Below, piece by piece: positions 16,617 to 24,837 of a stretch of DNA of 64,000 bases. Source of the DNA: Vibrio diazotrophicus (GTDB lineage Bacteria; Pseudomonadota; Gammaproteobacteria; Enterobacterales; Vibrionaceae); assembly GCF_038452265.1 (NCBI RefSeq), contig NZ_CP151842.1, positions 744,001-808,000 of the forward strand. The letters are read 5' to 3'. Numbering within the stretch: the stretch's first letter is position 1; each line of letters opens with the position of its first letter. The position numbers and the translations under genes are program-made. The notes beneath the pieces were generated by a model. It did no database searches, was not told the origin of the DNA, and worked only from the letters and a program-made list of their open reading frames with translations.

Positions 16617-16844
16617 TTACTTTTCTGTGATGGCTTCACAGCCTTCAGGAACGGTGATGCTCGCTACGTCCTTACCTTCCTGCTGCGCCGCTTTTACATC
16701 CATTTTGTATTGAGTGCATTTGCCTACACTGGTATTTACGGCTCCCGAATCTGCGGATGGGTTGCCGCCCAGTGTTCCACCAGCAAAGGCGGAAGAGGTA
16801 GAGAAAACTAACGCTGTAGTGATAAGTAGAGATGACTTTTTCAT
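16617..16844 (-). CDS. Small exported protein, unknown function
   Basis: 75 residues with a clear Sec signal peptide (MKKSSLLITTALVFSTSSAFA, then GG), leaving about 54 mature residues with two cysteines (KCTQ and EGCE) that could form one disulfide in the periplasm. I do not recognise the family. It lies 47 bases after the lipoprotein gene and before a strong terminator, so it is probably the last gene of the WYL-regulator transcript. A decayed copy of its 3' end at 11045 shows that the family has been duplicated or exchanged within the island. Confidence 0.78.
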   Translation of the reverse strand: MKKSSLLITTALVFSTSSAFAGGTLGGNPSADSGAVNTSVGKCTQYKMDVKAAQQEGKDVASITVPEGCEAITEK

Positions 16845-16891
16845 AGTTTATCCTTACGAGTTGGTTGAGTGTGTTATTGAGGAATTAGGAG

Positions 16892-17260
16892 TTAGAAGGT
16901 GTAGACAAAGGTGCCAGCGCTGGAGGTGACTTCGATTTCTTTCACGCTGTCTACGGTGCAGTTGTTGCTGTATCCGGTGTAGGTTTGGCCGAACTGCAAT
17001 GAAACGTTTCTTGATAGCTCTGAGGTTGTGCCTGCGGGTAATCGGCAGTTGCCTCGGTTAATCACCACATCGCTTATTACGGTGTTGTCGGTGATGGCTT
17101 GCAGGTCAAAGACCAATGTTCCCCAGTGAGGATTAGTTGATATCGACACTTCGATATCTGCTGTTGCTGCTTGAGTCTCTTCTTGGTCGCCACAAGCGGT
17201 GAGCCCGATAAACAGGATGGTCATAGCGGCGTATCGGAGTAGGGTGTTGATTAATGTCAT
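16892..17260 (-). CDS. Small lipoprotein, unknown function
   Basis: 122 residues with a lipoprotein signal ending in the lipobox LTAC (Cys23), then a mature domain of about 100 residues rich in beta-forming stretches and ending in FVYTF. Residue +2 is Gly, so it is not marked for inner-membrane retention and may reach the outer membrane. The two mature cysteines (NRGNC and SNNC) may pair. GGAGAG lies 8 bases before the ATG. It is between the WYL-type regulator (30 bases upstream) and the small exported protein, probably one transcript. Confidence 0.78.
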   Translation of the reverse strand: MTLINTLLRYAAMTILFIGLTACGDQEETQAATADIEVSISTNPHWGTLVFDLQAITDNTVISDVVINRGNCRLPAGTTSELSRNVSLQFGQTYTGYSNNCTVDSVKEIEVTSSAGTFVYTF

Positions 17261-17290
17261 AACGGTGCTCTCCTTATCGGTGAGTGAAAT

Positions 17291-18025
17291 TCAGGACGCA
17301 CTGATTCCATCGTGTTCACGCATGAACCGTTCAAGGTTGAAATCAGTCGGATAGGTAAAAGAAAACGTCGATACACTGGCCTCATCAATCAAAGGCAAAG
17401 CTAGGGTGCGTATCGTGTGTTGACCGGATAATCGAAAGAGCAGCAAGAGCGCGTCACACTGAACCGAGAGTCCCAGTGGCTCAATGAGCGCCTTCTCTTG
17501 CTGCAATACTTGGCTAGATATCTTGAGCATACGGTTGTGCAGTAATGCCGTGTGTACCGCATTCAACACTTGCCGTTGTTCGTCACTCCACTCGCGAATA
17601 GTGGGCAATGCCACATGTACTTTGGCTAACCATTCTTGCTCTTTTGAATGTGCTGAACCCTTGTGGGACAAGGGTTTGTCTCTCTCCGAGGAGGACCCTT
17701 GCCCATAATTCAGTGCATCAGGAACTAGCGGTAGTAAGTACTTGTTGGTCAGTTGCCAATAGAGCATTTCCTGCTTGTTGAGCTTCAGTAATTGCTCTGA
17801 GGTTTTGCGATAAACATGGGGCATGCTCATCGAATCACACTCCACGTTAAACACCTCCACAATGACTTCATCGAGGTAGCGTTTAATGCTGCGAGTGGTG
17901 CGGTGGATATCGAGTAGGGCTAACTGCTGCTGCAACTCCCTAACGGTAATCCATCGGTGTTGAGGAATAAGCATCAGCGTGTGCAGCAAAGCGGATAGCC
18001 CTTCAATGCTGGTTTTATTGCTCAT
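17291..18025 (-). CDS. WYL-type transcriptional regulator
   Basis: 244 residues. The N-terminus (ALLHTLMLIPQHRWITVRELQQQLALLDIHRTTRSIKRYLDE) is a winged helix-turn-helix. After a linker, the region from about 180 (LIEPLGLSVQCDALLLLFRLSG) matches the WYL-domain pattern, although the WYL residues are LLL here. It is shorter than many WYL regulators, which add a C-terminal extension. Relatives such as BrxR/CapW repress defence or island genes and their own promoter, and respond to nucleotides. Two near-identical palindromes lie 41-86 bases upstream of its start. It heads the lipoprotein and exported-protein genes. Confidence 0.72.
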   Translation of the reverse strand: MSNKTSIEGLSALLHTLMLIPQHRWITVRELQQQLALLDIHRTTRSIKRYLDEVIVEVFNVECDSMSMPHVYRKTSEQLLKLNKQEMLYWQLTNKYLLPLVPDALNYGQGSSSERDKPLSHKGSAHSKEQEWLAKVHVALPTIREWSDEQRQVLNAVHTALLHNRMLKISSQVLQQEKALIEPLGLSVQCDALLLLFRLSGQHTIRTLALPLIDEASVSTFSFTYPTDFNLERFMREHDGISAS

Positions 18026-18065
18026 GACTACGCTCTCAATACATCAAAGCTCCACACCGGAGTCG

Positions 18066-18078
18066 GACATTTAATGTC
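18066..18078. promoter_or_regulatory. Candidate operator 1 for the WYL-type regulator
   Basis: GACATTTAATGTC is a perfect palindrome around a central T. A near-copy, GACACATAATGTC, begins exactly 33 bp further upstream, about three helical turns, so both would face the same side of the DNA. Confidence 0.55.
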
Positions 18079-18098
18079 GGGAGAATAGAGGCGGGTCA

Positions 18099-18111
18099 GA
18101 CACATAATGTC
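18099..18111. promoter_or_regulatory. Candidate operator 2 for the WYL-type regulator
   Basis: GACACATAATGTC differs from operator 1 at two positions and keeps the outer GACA/TGTC arms. It lies between the small membrane protein gene and the regulator. Confidence 0.5.
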
Positions 18112-18163
18112 CAACGGTTAAAATGCAATCAATTCGTTTCATAAAAGTGTGAATTAATTAACA

Positions 18164-18340
18164 TTAACGAGGTTTGTGCTTGTCACTGAGCTCGGCAATG
18201 GCTGCCAATAATCCAATCAACAGCACCACTAGAAACCCTAAGCTGGATAGGGTTCCAATAGCGCCGAAGAACGGCGAAAGGGAGAGCAGCGTAATGAGGG
18301 CAGTAACAAGTTTGATGATTTGTAGAAGAAGGGAAGTCAT
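18164..18340 (-). CDS. Small membrane protein (58 residues)
   Basis: A short gene that is easily missed. MTSLLLQIIKLVTALITLLS starts a first hydrophobic helix, and LSSLGFLVVLLIGLLAAIAE forms a second; the C-terminus is charged (LSDKHKPR). The ATG lies 3 bases after the stop of the DUF2787 gene at 18344 (TAG ATC ATG), and GAAGGG-like sequence upstream may serve as ribosome site, so it is probably translationally coupled to that gene. Function unknown. Confidence 0.65.
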   Translation of the reverse strand: MTSLLLQIIKLVTALITLLSLSPFFGAIGTLSSLGFLVVLLIGLLAAIAELSDKHKPR

Positions 18341-18343
18341 GAT

Positions 18344-18787
18344 CTATTGCGGGGTGACGGCTATCTCGTTGTAAGCGTCCATATCGACATAGGCAAGAAA
18401 GTTATTCTCCCATAGCCGATACAGCTCTTTGGCATCACGGCTACCTTGCATTGGTAGCCAGCCACGATAGGCGACAAAGAACTGCCCGGCCCGAAAATCA
18501 AAATCTAAGTTGCGCTCTAGCTCTGGATAGTAATTCCCCATATAAGCAAAGTCGGTGATGTACTCAATGCTCCACGCTCCTGTTGAGGTTTGGCAAATCG
18601 CAATCTCAACCGGATGGAAACCACCTTCTTCCGCACTGTAACTTTTATCACGAAAGTTAAACACCAGATAACGACTGGTGGTCAGTGCTTCATTACCCAG
18701 CAAATGAGCGGTGAGTTGCTCACTTAACAGCTTATGCAGTTTCTTTGAAACAGGTAGTGTGGATGCCGTAAAGATTAATTTGGACAT
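18344..18787 (-). CDS. DUF2787 family protein, copy 2
   Basis: 147 residues. RYLVFNFRDKSYSAEEGGFHPVEIAI and WSIEYITDFAYMGNYYPELERNLDFDFRAGQFF match the DUF2787 family, which is common on vibrio islands. Function unknown. It shares the plan of copy 1: hydrophilic N-terminus, a GxHPVE block, an aromatic middle and the final VxL/VTP tail. No signal peptide. AGGAGG precedes the ATG. It lies 50 bases after copy 1. Confidence 0.85.
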   Translation of the reverse strand: MSKLIFTASTLPVSKKLHKLLSEQLTAHLLGNEALTTSRYLVFNFRDKSYSAEEGGFHPVEIAICQTSTGAWSIEYITDFAYMGNYYPELERNLDFDFRAGQFFVAYRGWLPMQGSRDAKELYRLWENNFLAYVDMDAYNEIAVTPQ

Positions 18788-18837
18788 AGTGAGTCCTCCT
18801 TGTTTCAGGATTCAAATAAGAAATGAAAGATTAGGAT

Positions 18838-19281
18838 TTAGTTGAACGTGCCGACCATCGTCAGTTGCACGTCATCAAAGACGTTTCTAAAAAGGTGACG
18901 AGCAAAGGCTTTCATCCAGACTGAGAGCAGCTCTTGTACCTCTGGGTGGGATAAATCCGTGCTCCCCGCATCGGGTTGATAGCACCAGCGATTAGCCAGA
19001 TGAAAGTACAACTCAGGCTCAACGGTTGTACTGGTGTCATCGGGATAAGAGAAGCTGGCAAAGAACACCACCAGCCAAGGGCTTGATACAGACTTTCGCT
19101 TTAGTTGCACCTCTACCGGATGTAAACCTTGTCGATGTCGGTAGTAACTCATTTGGCGGCAGTTCAGCACGAGTCTCTCGGCATTCTCTGGGAGAGTGTA
19201 CCGATTCATGAGTGCTTCTAGTGACTTTTGTAATGCATCATCAATAGAAAGCTCACCATAATGTTGTTCAATCATAACCAC
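18838..19281 (-). CDS. DUF2787 family protein, copy 1
   Basis: 147 residues with LVLNCRQMSYYRHRQGLHPVEVQL and WLVVFFASFSYPDDTSTTVEPELYFHLANRWCYQ, which align with copy 2. The two have diverged strongly, so the duplication is old. The start overlaps the end of radC by 10 bases and GGGGG lies just upstream, suggesting translational coupling. Function unknown; DUF2787 genes are often found beside radC-like genes on mobile islands. Confidence 0.85.
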   Translation of the reverse strand: MVMIEQHYGELSIDDALQKSLEALMNRYTLPENAERLVLNCRQMSYYRHRQGLHPVEVQLKRKSVSSPWLVVFFASFSYPDDTSTTVEPELYFHLANRWCYQPDAGSTDLSHPEVQELLSVWMKAFARHLFRNVFDDVQLTMVGTFN

Positions 19282-19745
19282 CCCCTTTCAGCAAACGAGG
19301 TGCAGGTATCGCCTGTCACGATGTGGTCAAGAACGCGGACATCCACCAGCGCTAAAGCGTCTTTGAGTCTTTCGGTTATGCGTCTATCGGCTTGAGACGG
19401 TGTTGAGTCTCCAGATGGATGGTTGTGCGCAAATATCACCGCTGCCGCATTCACTTCTAATACCGCTTTCACCACTTCACGTGGATAGACACTGGCCGCA
19501 TCCACAGTTCCTTGAAACAGCTCTTTAAATTCAATCAGACGGTTTTGGTTATCTAGTAGTAATAAGGCAAACACTTCACGCTCATAGCTGCCTAACTTGC
19601 AGCGCACATACTCTTTGGTTGCATCAGGGTTGATTAGAGCATCACCACGCACGTAGCGCGTAGCCAGTATCTCCGCCGCATGCTCAAGGATTTCATTTTC
19701 CTGATAGCGTTGCTGTTTTTGGTAATCGGAAGTTTTGGTATTCAT
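19272..19745 (-). CDS. radC: RadC/YeeS-type JAB domain protein
   Basis: 157 residues. The JAMM/JAB motif is complete: FAHNHPSGDSTPSQADRRIT gives the His-x-His and Asp ligands, and RVLDHIVTG is the family's later block. It lacks the helix-hairpin-helix N-terminus of chromosomal RadC (about 220 residues), so it is the short island form like E. coli YeeS. Such genes mark integrative islands; their role is not established. It is first in the minus-strand cassette that continues with two DUF2787 genes. Confidence 0.9.
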   Translation of the reverse strand: MNTKTSDYQKQQRYQENEILEHAAEILATRYVRGDALINPDATKEYVRCKLGSYEREVFALLLLDNQNRLIEFKELFQGTVDAASVYPREVVKAVLEVNAAAVIFAHNHPSGDSTPSQADRRITERLKDALALVDVRVLDHIVTGDTCTSFAERGWL

Positions 19746-20022
19746 TTCAGGCTCCTGTCGGAATCAATGATGGGGTTTCACATTGATGACATATGCCTGA
19801 ATATTTTTGGATTTAGGGACTGACTAGACTGAGAATGGCGATGTGGTATGACAAGAATAAAATAGAGAAGTGGCCCCCAATTGTGGGCGAATAAGCACCC
19901 TTGTTTTTTTGTTAAGGTGTTGATTTTTAATTGAGTTGGTAATTGAAAAACAGCATTATGTGAGAGTCAAAGGTGGCTGTTCGCCATCTAATTAGCGTTA
20001 TACGTTTTTGGAGGATTAGACA

Positions 20023-20517
20023 TTGGAAAAACTAGTTCAGAAATTAGCTTCAATTGATGAATTGGAAACTTGGAAGCAACATTGCCAAGGTTATAGTTCC
20101 CAAGATAAGAAGGCTGCGTTCGAGCGCGCTCAATCGTTGTGGATTGCTAGAAAAGTATCCGAAAATACTCTCTATCTTCATCCCGAAGTTATCTCAGATC
20201 TTCAAAAGCAAAACTGGATTCCAAATGATCTTCAAAAGCGCATGATATGGGCAAGTGTGTTGGCTTCTGGTGAGGGAAGCGATAGTAGACAACGTTTCAA
20301 GTCAATCAAAGCAAGCTTACTTAAGAAGCATGGTAGAGATTGGTGGGAAGACGTCTTTCAACGTCAAAAGTCTGCGTTTGCAGCTAAAGAGCGTATTCGC
20401 AATCAAACTGCTTCAAATGGTGCTGCTGTTAATATGTTGATGGCAGAAACTCACTTATTCGGTGATATTGCCAGAGATCAAATACATAGTGCATTGAGTA
20501 TGGTTCCTAAGTGGTAA
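20023..20517 (+). CDS. Hypothetical 164-residue protein
   Basis: I do not recognise it. It is soluble, basic and probably all-helical: LASIDELETWKQHC, KKAAFERAQSLWIARKV, RFKSIKASLLKKHGRDWWEDVFQRQKSAFAAKERIRNQTAS. The start is TTG at 20023, 9 bases after a strong GGAGG. A good terminator follows at 20637. It stands alone between radC (divergent) and a convergent unknown gene. Confidence 0.7.
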   Translation: MEKLVQKLASIDELETWKQHCQGYSSQDKKAAFERAQSLWIARKVSENTLYLHPEVISDLQKQNWIPNDLQKRMIWASVLASGEGSDSRQRFKSIKASLLKKHGRDWWEDVFQRQKSAFAAKERIRNQTASNGAAVNMLMAETHLFGDIARDQIHSALSMVPKW

Positions 20518-20636
20518 AAACGAATTACACATTTAAATGTAAAGCTTCACATACTTGTTCATTCGTATTGAGCTAGGTTCTTACTCAGTGACTAGTAGAT
20601 AACTCCGAACAAAAAAATTGCACCACATAGAGCTAA

Positions 20637-20661
20637 AGAGGGGCGATCAATTCGCCTCTCT
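20637..20661 (+). terminator. Terminator after the 164-residue protein
   Basis: AGAGGGGCGA / TCGCCTCTCT, 10 pairs with one G-T, 5-base loop, followed by TTTTTTAC on the plus strand. It is also close to the end of the convergent gene at 20668. Confidence 0.8.
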
Positions 20662-20667
20662 TTTTTA

Positions 20668-21609
20668 CTAGCGTATCGCGATCTCACCTAAGGGTACGTA
20701 ACGTGCTTTATTATCCTCTCTGTAAAAGTTTCTCTTTTTGACTTGCCATCCGTAACGAATGTACTTGGTATCAGTAAGGTAATAACCTTCTCCCATGGCA
20801 AAGCGCTCACGGTGTTCCACGCTTTTTTCTGGATCGTTAAGAAAAGCCGTTTCAGAGTGATTAAGACATGCTTTGCGCAGTTCTGGGAATAGGTTTCGAG
20901 AGTGTTTCGACCAAGCAAGAATGATGGTCTTTAACGTTTTGGTGTGAAACTCCCCTGCATACGACTCACTGCTTTCAGCGTCATAGTCAGTCAATGTTGC
21001 AACGATCACTCCCTTTGCCCATTGTGGTACTACTAAGGTCTCTTGAAACGTCTCCTCCGCTTGTCGATGTTCACGCCATACTTGTTCTAGCGCTTGTTCT
21101 TTTGCCTTTTCTTTCGCGGCTTCCTCGGCTTTAGCTTGCTCCTCGACTTGTTTTACCTGTAAACGTCCTAGGTCGACAAATGAGAGATCTAATTCATAAG
21201 TGTGGATGAGTTCAATTAACAGCTGGTGGTGCTTATCGTAAAGCCAAGGTTTATCGACATCCCCTTTATGTTGGCGGTAATAACGAGCCATACTTAAGCA
21301 GTGCTCAGCAAAGCCGTGGTCATTACCATCACATCCTAAATCTAGGCGGCATTCATGCTGATGCTCATTATCAAAGGTCACGGTTACTTTTGTTTTATCG
21401 TATCCGCCTAATGGGTTGCTTTTAGCCACCGCCAGAGCTTTCTTTTCAAATTCACTAAAATCATAAAGTGTTTCTTCTGTGAACTCGCGGGATTCAGACC
21501 AGTGGACAAGAACCGTGAGTGGTTTGATTTTTTTTGTCTCTAGCGTAAGTAATGAATCTGACCGGTCTATAGATGAGCTGTTTGGGTTATCTTGATGTGT
21601 TGTTTGCAT
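20668..21609 (-). CDS. Hypothetical 313-residue protein with a coiled coil
   Basis: I do not recognise it. The middle (about 155-185, VKQVEEQAKAEEAAKEKAKEQ) is a charged helix likely to form a coiled coil. The C-terminal part has NFYREDNKARYVPLGEIAIR. No signal peptide or membrane segment. The frame extends 16 codons further upstream, but the ATG at 21607-21609 is preferred because GGAAC lies 5 bases before it. The extension would run into the hairpin at 21643-21662. Confidence 0.7.
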   Translation of the reverse strand: MQTTHQDNPNSSSIDRSDSLLTLETKKIKPLTVLVHWSESREFTEETLYDFSEFEKKALAVAKSNPLGGYDKTKVTVTFDNEHQHECRLDLGCDGNDHGFAEHCLSMARYYRQHKGDVDKPWLYDKHHQLLIELIHTYELDLSFVDLGRLQVKQVEEQAKAEEAAKEKAKEQALEQVWREHRQAEETFQETLVVPQWAKGVIVATLTDYDAESSESYAGEFHTKTLKTIILAWSKHSRNLFPELRKACLNHSETAFLNDPEKSVEHRERFAMGEGYYLTDTKYIRYGWQVKKRNFYREDNKARYVPLGEIAIR

Positions 21610-21642
21610 AGGTTGTTCCTTTTTACGAATGAAATAAAAAGA

Positions 21643-21662
21643 CCACCTTGTTATCAAGGTGG
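21643..21662 (-). terminator. Hairpin with T-run just upstream of the 313-residue gene
   Basis: CCACCTTG / CAAGGTGG with a 4-base loop, followed on the minus strand by TCTTTTTATT. It ends about 33 bases before the start codon at 21609, a position suited to transcription attenuation of that gene. It could also simply stop transcription from upstream. Confidence 0.55.
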
Positions 21663-22226
21663 CCTCTAGAGTGGTGGGTGAACGTGCTTCTTGGTCGTTA
21701 AGCTGGTGGAGTAGTCGTTCCTTTTTCGATTAATGGGGTAATGCATAGTGATGAAATATATTTGAAAAAATTTGGATTCGAATTGATGGTGGGGGCATAA
21801 GGGCGAGATGCTGAATGGTGAGTTTTTTGGCTAAAACAAAAAAATCACATATGAAACCGGAGCGCGGAAAGTTTGGTTTTGCGCATTGTTGATTCTTCAA
21901 TTCTCCCGTATTCTCCGTGTTTCAGAATGGATAAAGAGTTCGCGAGAGCACAATTCGGTGGTTGCTCAAATAGTTGCGGTTAAAAAAGCAGCGACATAGT
22001 TAAAGCCAGCTTAGAAAAACACTTAGGGGTTTGCCTTTTAAAAATAGGTTCCCATCTGCTTTACCGTCGGTGGTTTTTGGCGTTTAGGCGTTTAATAGTG
22101 ACGTTCTCCATGCGTGGGTACAAGAGCAAGAAACTCAGCTGAACTGAGTCCCTGAACACAATATTACGAACATGTGCCGACTGTTTTCACGATGTCGGTC
22201 AATAGTTGAAATGAATTGAGTGGAAT
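21663..22226. other. Intergenic stretch upstream of hsdM
   Basis: It separates the divergent 313-residue gene and the restriction-modification operon, so both promoters should be here. I see no credible gene; short frames are stop-broken. Confidence 0.4.
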
Positions 22227-24836
22227 ATGAATAAGCAACAATTAGCGGCAAAAATCTGGGAATCAGCAAACCAGATGCGTTCAAAGATCGAAGCAAACGA
22301 ATACAAAGACTACATCTTAGGTTTCATATTTTATAAGTATCTCAGCGATCAACAGGTGGAGTTCGTCACCAAAGAAGGGATGACGCCCGATGAAATCAGA
22401 GCGCTAACAGAAGAAGATGCTGACATAGTTAAATACATTCAAGACAATCTAGGTTATTTCATCGCTTACGATAATTTGTTTTCAACATGGGTTGATCCAA
22501 AGTCTGACTTTGACGAATCTAACGTACGTGATGCGCTTTCTGCTTTTAGCCGTTTGATTTCTCCTACTTACAAAAAGTTGTTTGAAGGCATCTTTACTAC
22601 TCTCGAAACAGGGTTAAGCAAACTCGGAGAAAGTGCGGGTAAGCGAACTAAAGCTATCAGCGACTTGTTGCACTTAATCAAAAGTATCCCAATGAACTCT
22701 AAGCAAGGCTATGATGTTCTGGGTTATATTTACGAGTACCTGATTGAAAAGTTTGCGGCAAATGCGGGTAAAAAAGCTGGGGAGTTTTACACGCCTCATG
22801 AGGTCTCGGTTCTCATGTCGCACATCGTTGCTCATGAACTCAAAAATAAAGATACCATTGAGATTTACGATCCAACGTCCGGCTCTGGCTCACTCCTTAT
22901 CAATATCGGTGAGGCTGTTGAAAAGTACGCTAAAAACAAAGACAGCATTACCTATTATGCCCAAGAGTTAAAAGCGAACACCTATAACCTAACCCGTATG
23001 AATTTGATCATGCGTGGTATTAAAGCCAGCAACATTAAAACTCGTAATGGCGATACTTTAGAAGACGATTGGCCGTACTTCGATGAGAACGATCCACAAG
23101 GCACTTACGATGCTCTATACGTGGACGCCGTTGTTTCTAACCCACCTTATTCACAACAATGGGACCCTAGCTATAAAGATAGCGATCCTCGTTATTCGCG
23201 TTTTGGTCTCGCCCCAAAAACCAAAGCTGATTTTGCCTTTTTATTACACGATCTCTATCACCTAAAACCTGATGGCATTATGACCATTGTTTTACCTCAT
23301 GGTGTGTTGTTCCGTGGTGGTGAAGAGGGGGAGATCCGCAAGCAGCTTATTGAGCAGAACCACATTGATGCCATTATTGGTTTGCCGAGTAATATCTTTT
23401 TTGGTACGGGTATTCCAACTGTGATTTTAGTACTTAAGCAAAAGCGTCAGAATACCGATGTATTGGTTGTTGATGCGTCTAAGCACTTTATTAAAGAAGG
23501 TAAAAACAACAAGCTACAAGCGAGTGATATTAAGCGTATCGTTGATGTTGTTATCAATCGTGAAAGTATCGATAAATTCTCACAAGTCGTGAGTAAAGAA
23601 ACTCTGCGCAGCAATGGCTACAACTTAAACATACCACGCTATGTAGATTCTTCAGCAGCGGCTGAAAGTTGGGACTTACACGCTACCATGTTAGGCGGTA
23701 TTCCTAACCGTGAAATTGATGAACTCAATGCATACTGGATTGCCTTCCCACAGCTACGCAGCGTTTTGTTTGCGGCTAAATCTTCTGCGTACAGTGAGTT
23801 AGCTATTGCTAAAGACGCTGTCAATACAAGTATTAGCAGTCATCCACAAGTAGTTGAGTTTATCGCGACTTATAAACAGGCTTTTGCTGGGTTTGATGAC
23901 GACTTAAACACCAAGCTTATTAAAGGTTGGCAAGGGGTTAACCGCAATCAACAAGAGGCTTCATTAAGTGCTGATCTCTTTAACCGATTAAGTCCCATTA
24001 CTTTAATCGACAAATACCAAGCCTATCAGCTTCTAAATAACCAATGGCAAATCATTAGCGCTGATTTAGAAATGATGCAAACGGAAGGTTTTGACGCAAC
24101 GAAGCAAGTTGATGCAAATATCGTTATCAAAAAGAAAAACGGTAAAGATACTGAAGTACAAGATGGCTGGAAAGGTCACATCTTACCTTTTGGTTTAGTA
24201 CAAAAGACTCTCTTAAGCGATGACCTAGCAGCACTGGCTAAACAAGAGAATCGTTTGGCTGAAATTGCCAGCACTCTTGAAGAGATTTTGGAGTCCCTCA
24301 GCGAAGAAGAAAAAGAGCAAGATACGGTCAAAGAAAGCAAAGACGCCTTTGCCAATGCGGAAGTCGCAAAAGCAGCTAAGGTCTTCTTAAAAGAACAAAA
24401 AGACAGCAAGGTTAAATTTGCCGAAGACAGCTTGGAGCCAGACGTCAGTTATAAGGCCAAGATTATTCGTGCGAACAAACTGATTGATGAAGAAAAAGCC
24501 TTGAAAAAAGCAGTTAAAGAAGCGGCTACTCAACTACACCTAAAAACGAAGTCAACCATCGAGGGCTTGAGCGACGAGCAAGTGAATAACTTGCTGCACC
24601 TAAAATGGATTGCACCATTAAGCAGCGAGCTTGCTGCTATACCAAATAGTGTGATTATCGAGCTCACCAGCAAGGTGCAAGCCCTTGCCGATAAATACAC
24701 TGTGACTTATTCGCAAGTATCGAATGAGATTAAAACTACCGAGCAAGAACTGGCAGAAATGATGGGTGAACTCACCGGCAATGAGTTTGACCTACAAGGT
24801 TTGAGTGAGCTCACTAGATTATTGAAGGGCGCATGA
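22227..24836 (+). CDS. hsdM: Type I restriction-modification methyltransferase subunit HsdM
   Basis: 869 residues. Residues 1-150 are the HsdM N-terminal helical domain (AAKIWESANQMRSKIEANEYKDYILGFIFYKYLSD). The N6-adenine methyltransferase core has motif I DPTSGSG near 215 and the catalytic NPPY at 305-308. It is longer than most HsdM proteins (about 500-550), with a C-terminal extension of about 300 residues rich in Lys/Glu helices (about 670-780). It methylates host DNA and forms the core of the M2S and R2M2S complexes. The hsdS start overlaps the stop region by spacing of only 1 base. ATG 22227 follows GAGTGGA. Confidence 0.96.
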   Translation: MNKQQLAAKIWESANQMRSKIEANEYKDYILGFIFYKYLSDQQVEFVTKEGMTPDEIRALTEEDADIVKYIQDNLGYFIAYDNLFSTWVDPKSDFDESNVRDALSAFSRLISPTYKKLFEGIFTTLETGLSKLGESAGKRTKAISDLLHLIKSIPMNSKQGYDVLGYIYEYLIEKFAANAGKKAGEFYTPHEVSVLMSHIVAHELKNKDTIEIYDPTSGSGSLLINIGEAVEKYAKNKDSITYYAQELKANTYNLTRMNLIMRGIKASNIKTRNGDTLEDDWPYFDENDPQGTYDALYVDAVVSNPPYSQQWDPSYKDSDPRYSRFGLAPKTKADFAFLLHDLYHLKPDGIMTIVLPHGVLFRGGEEGEIRKQLIEQNHIDAIIGLPSNIFFGTGIPTVILVLKQKRQNTDVLVVDASKHFIKEGKNNKLQASDIKRIVDVVINRESIDKFSQVVSKETLRSNGYNLNIPRYVDSSAAAESWDLHATMLGGIPNREIDELNAYWIAFPQLRSVLFAAKSSAYSELAIAKDAVNTSISSHPQVVEFIATYKQAFAGFDDDLNTKLIKGWQGVNRNQQEASLSADLFNRLSPITLIDKYQAYQLLNNQWQIISADLEMMQTEGFDATKQVDANIVIKKKNGKDTEVQDGWKGHILPFGLVQKTLLSDDLAALAKQENRLAEIASTLEEILESLSEEEKEQDTVKESKDAFANAEVAKAAKVFLKEQKDSKVKFAEDSLEPDVSYKAKIIRANKLIDEEKALKKAVKEAATQLHLKTKSTIEGLSDEQVNNLLHLKWIAPLSSELAAIPNSVIIELTSKVQALADKYTVTYSQVSNEIKTTEQELAEMMGELTGNEFDLQGLSELTRLLKGA

Positions 24837-24837
24837 T

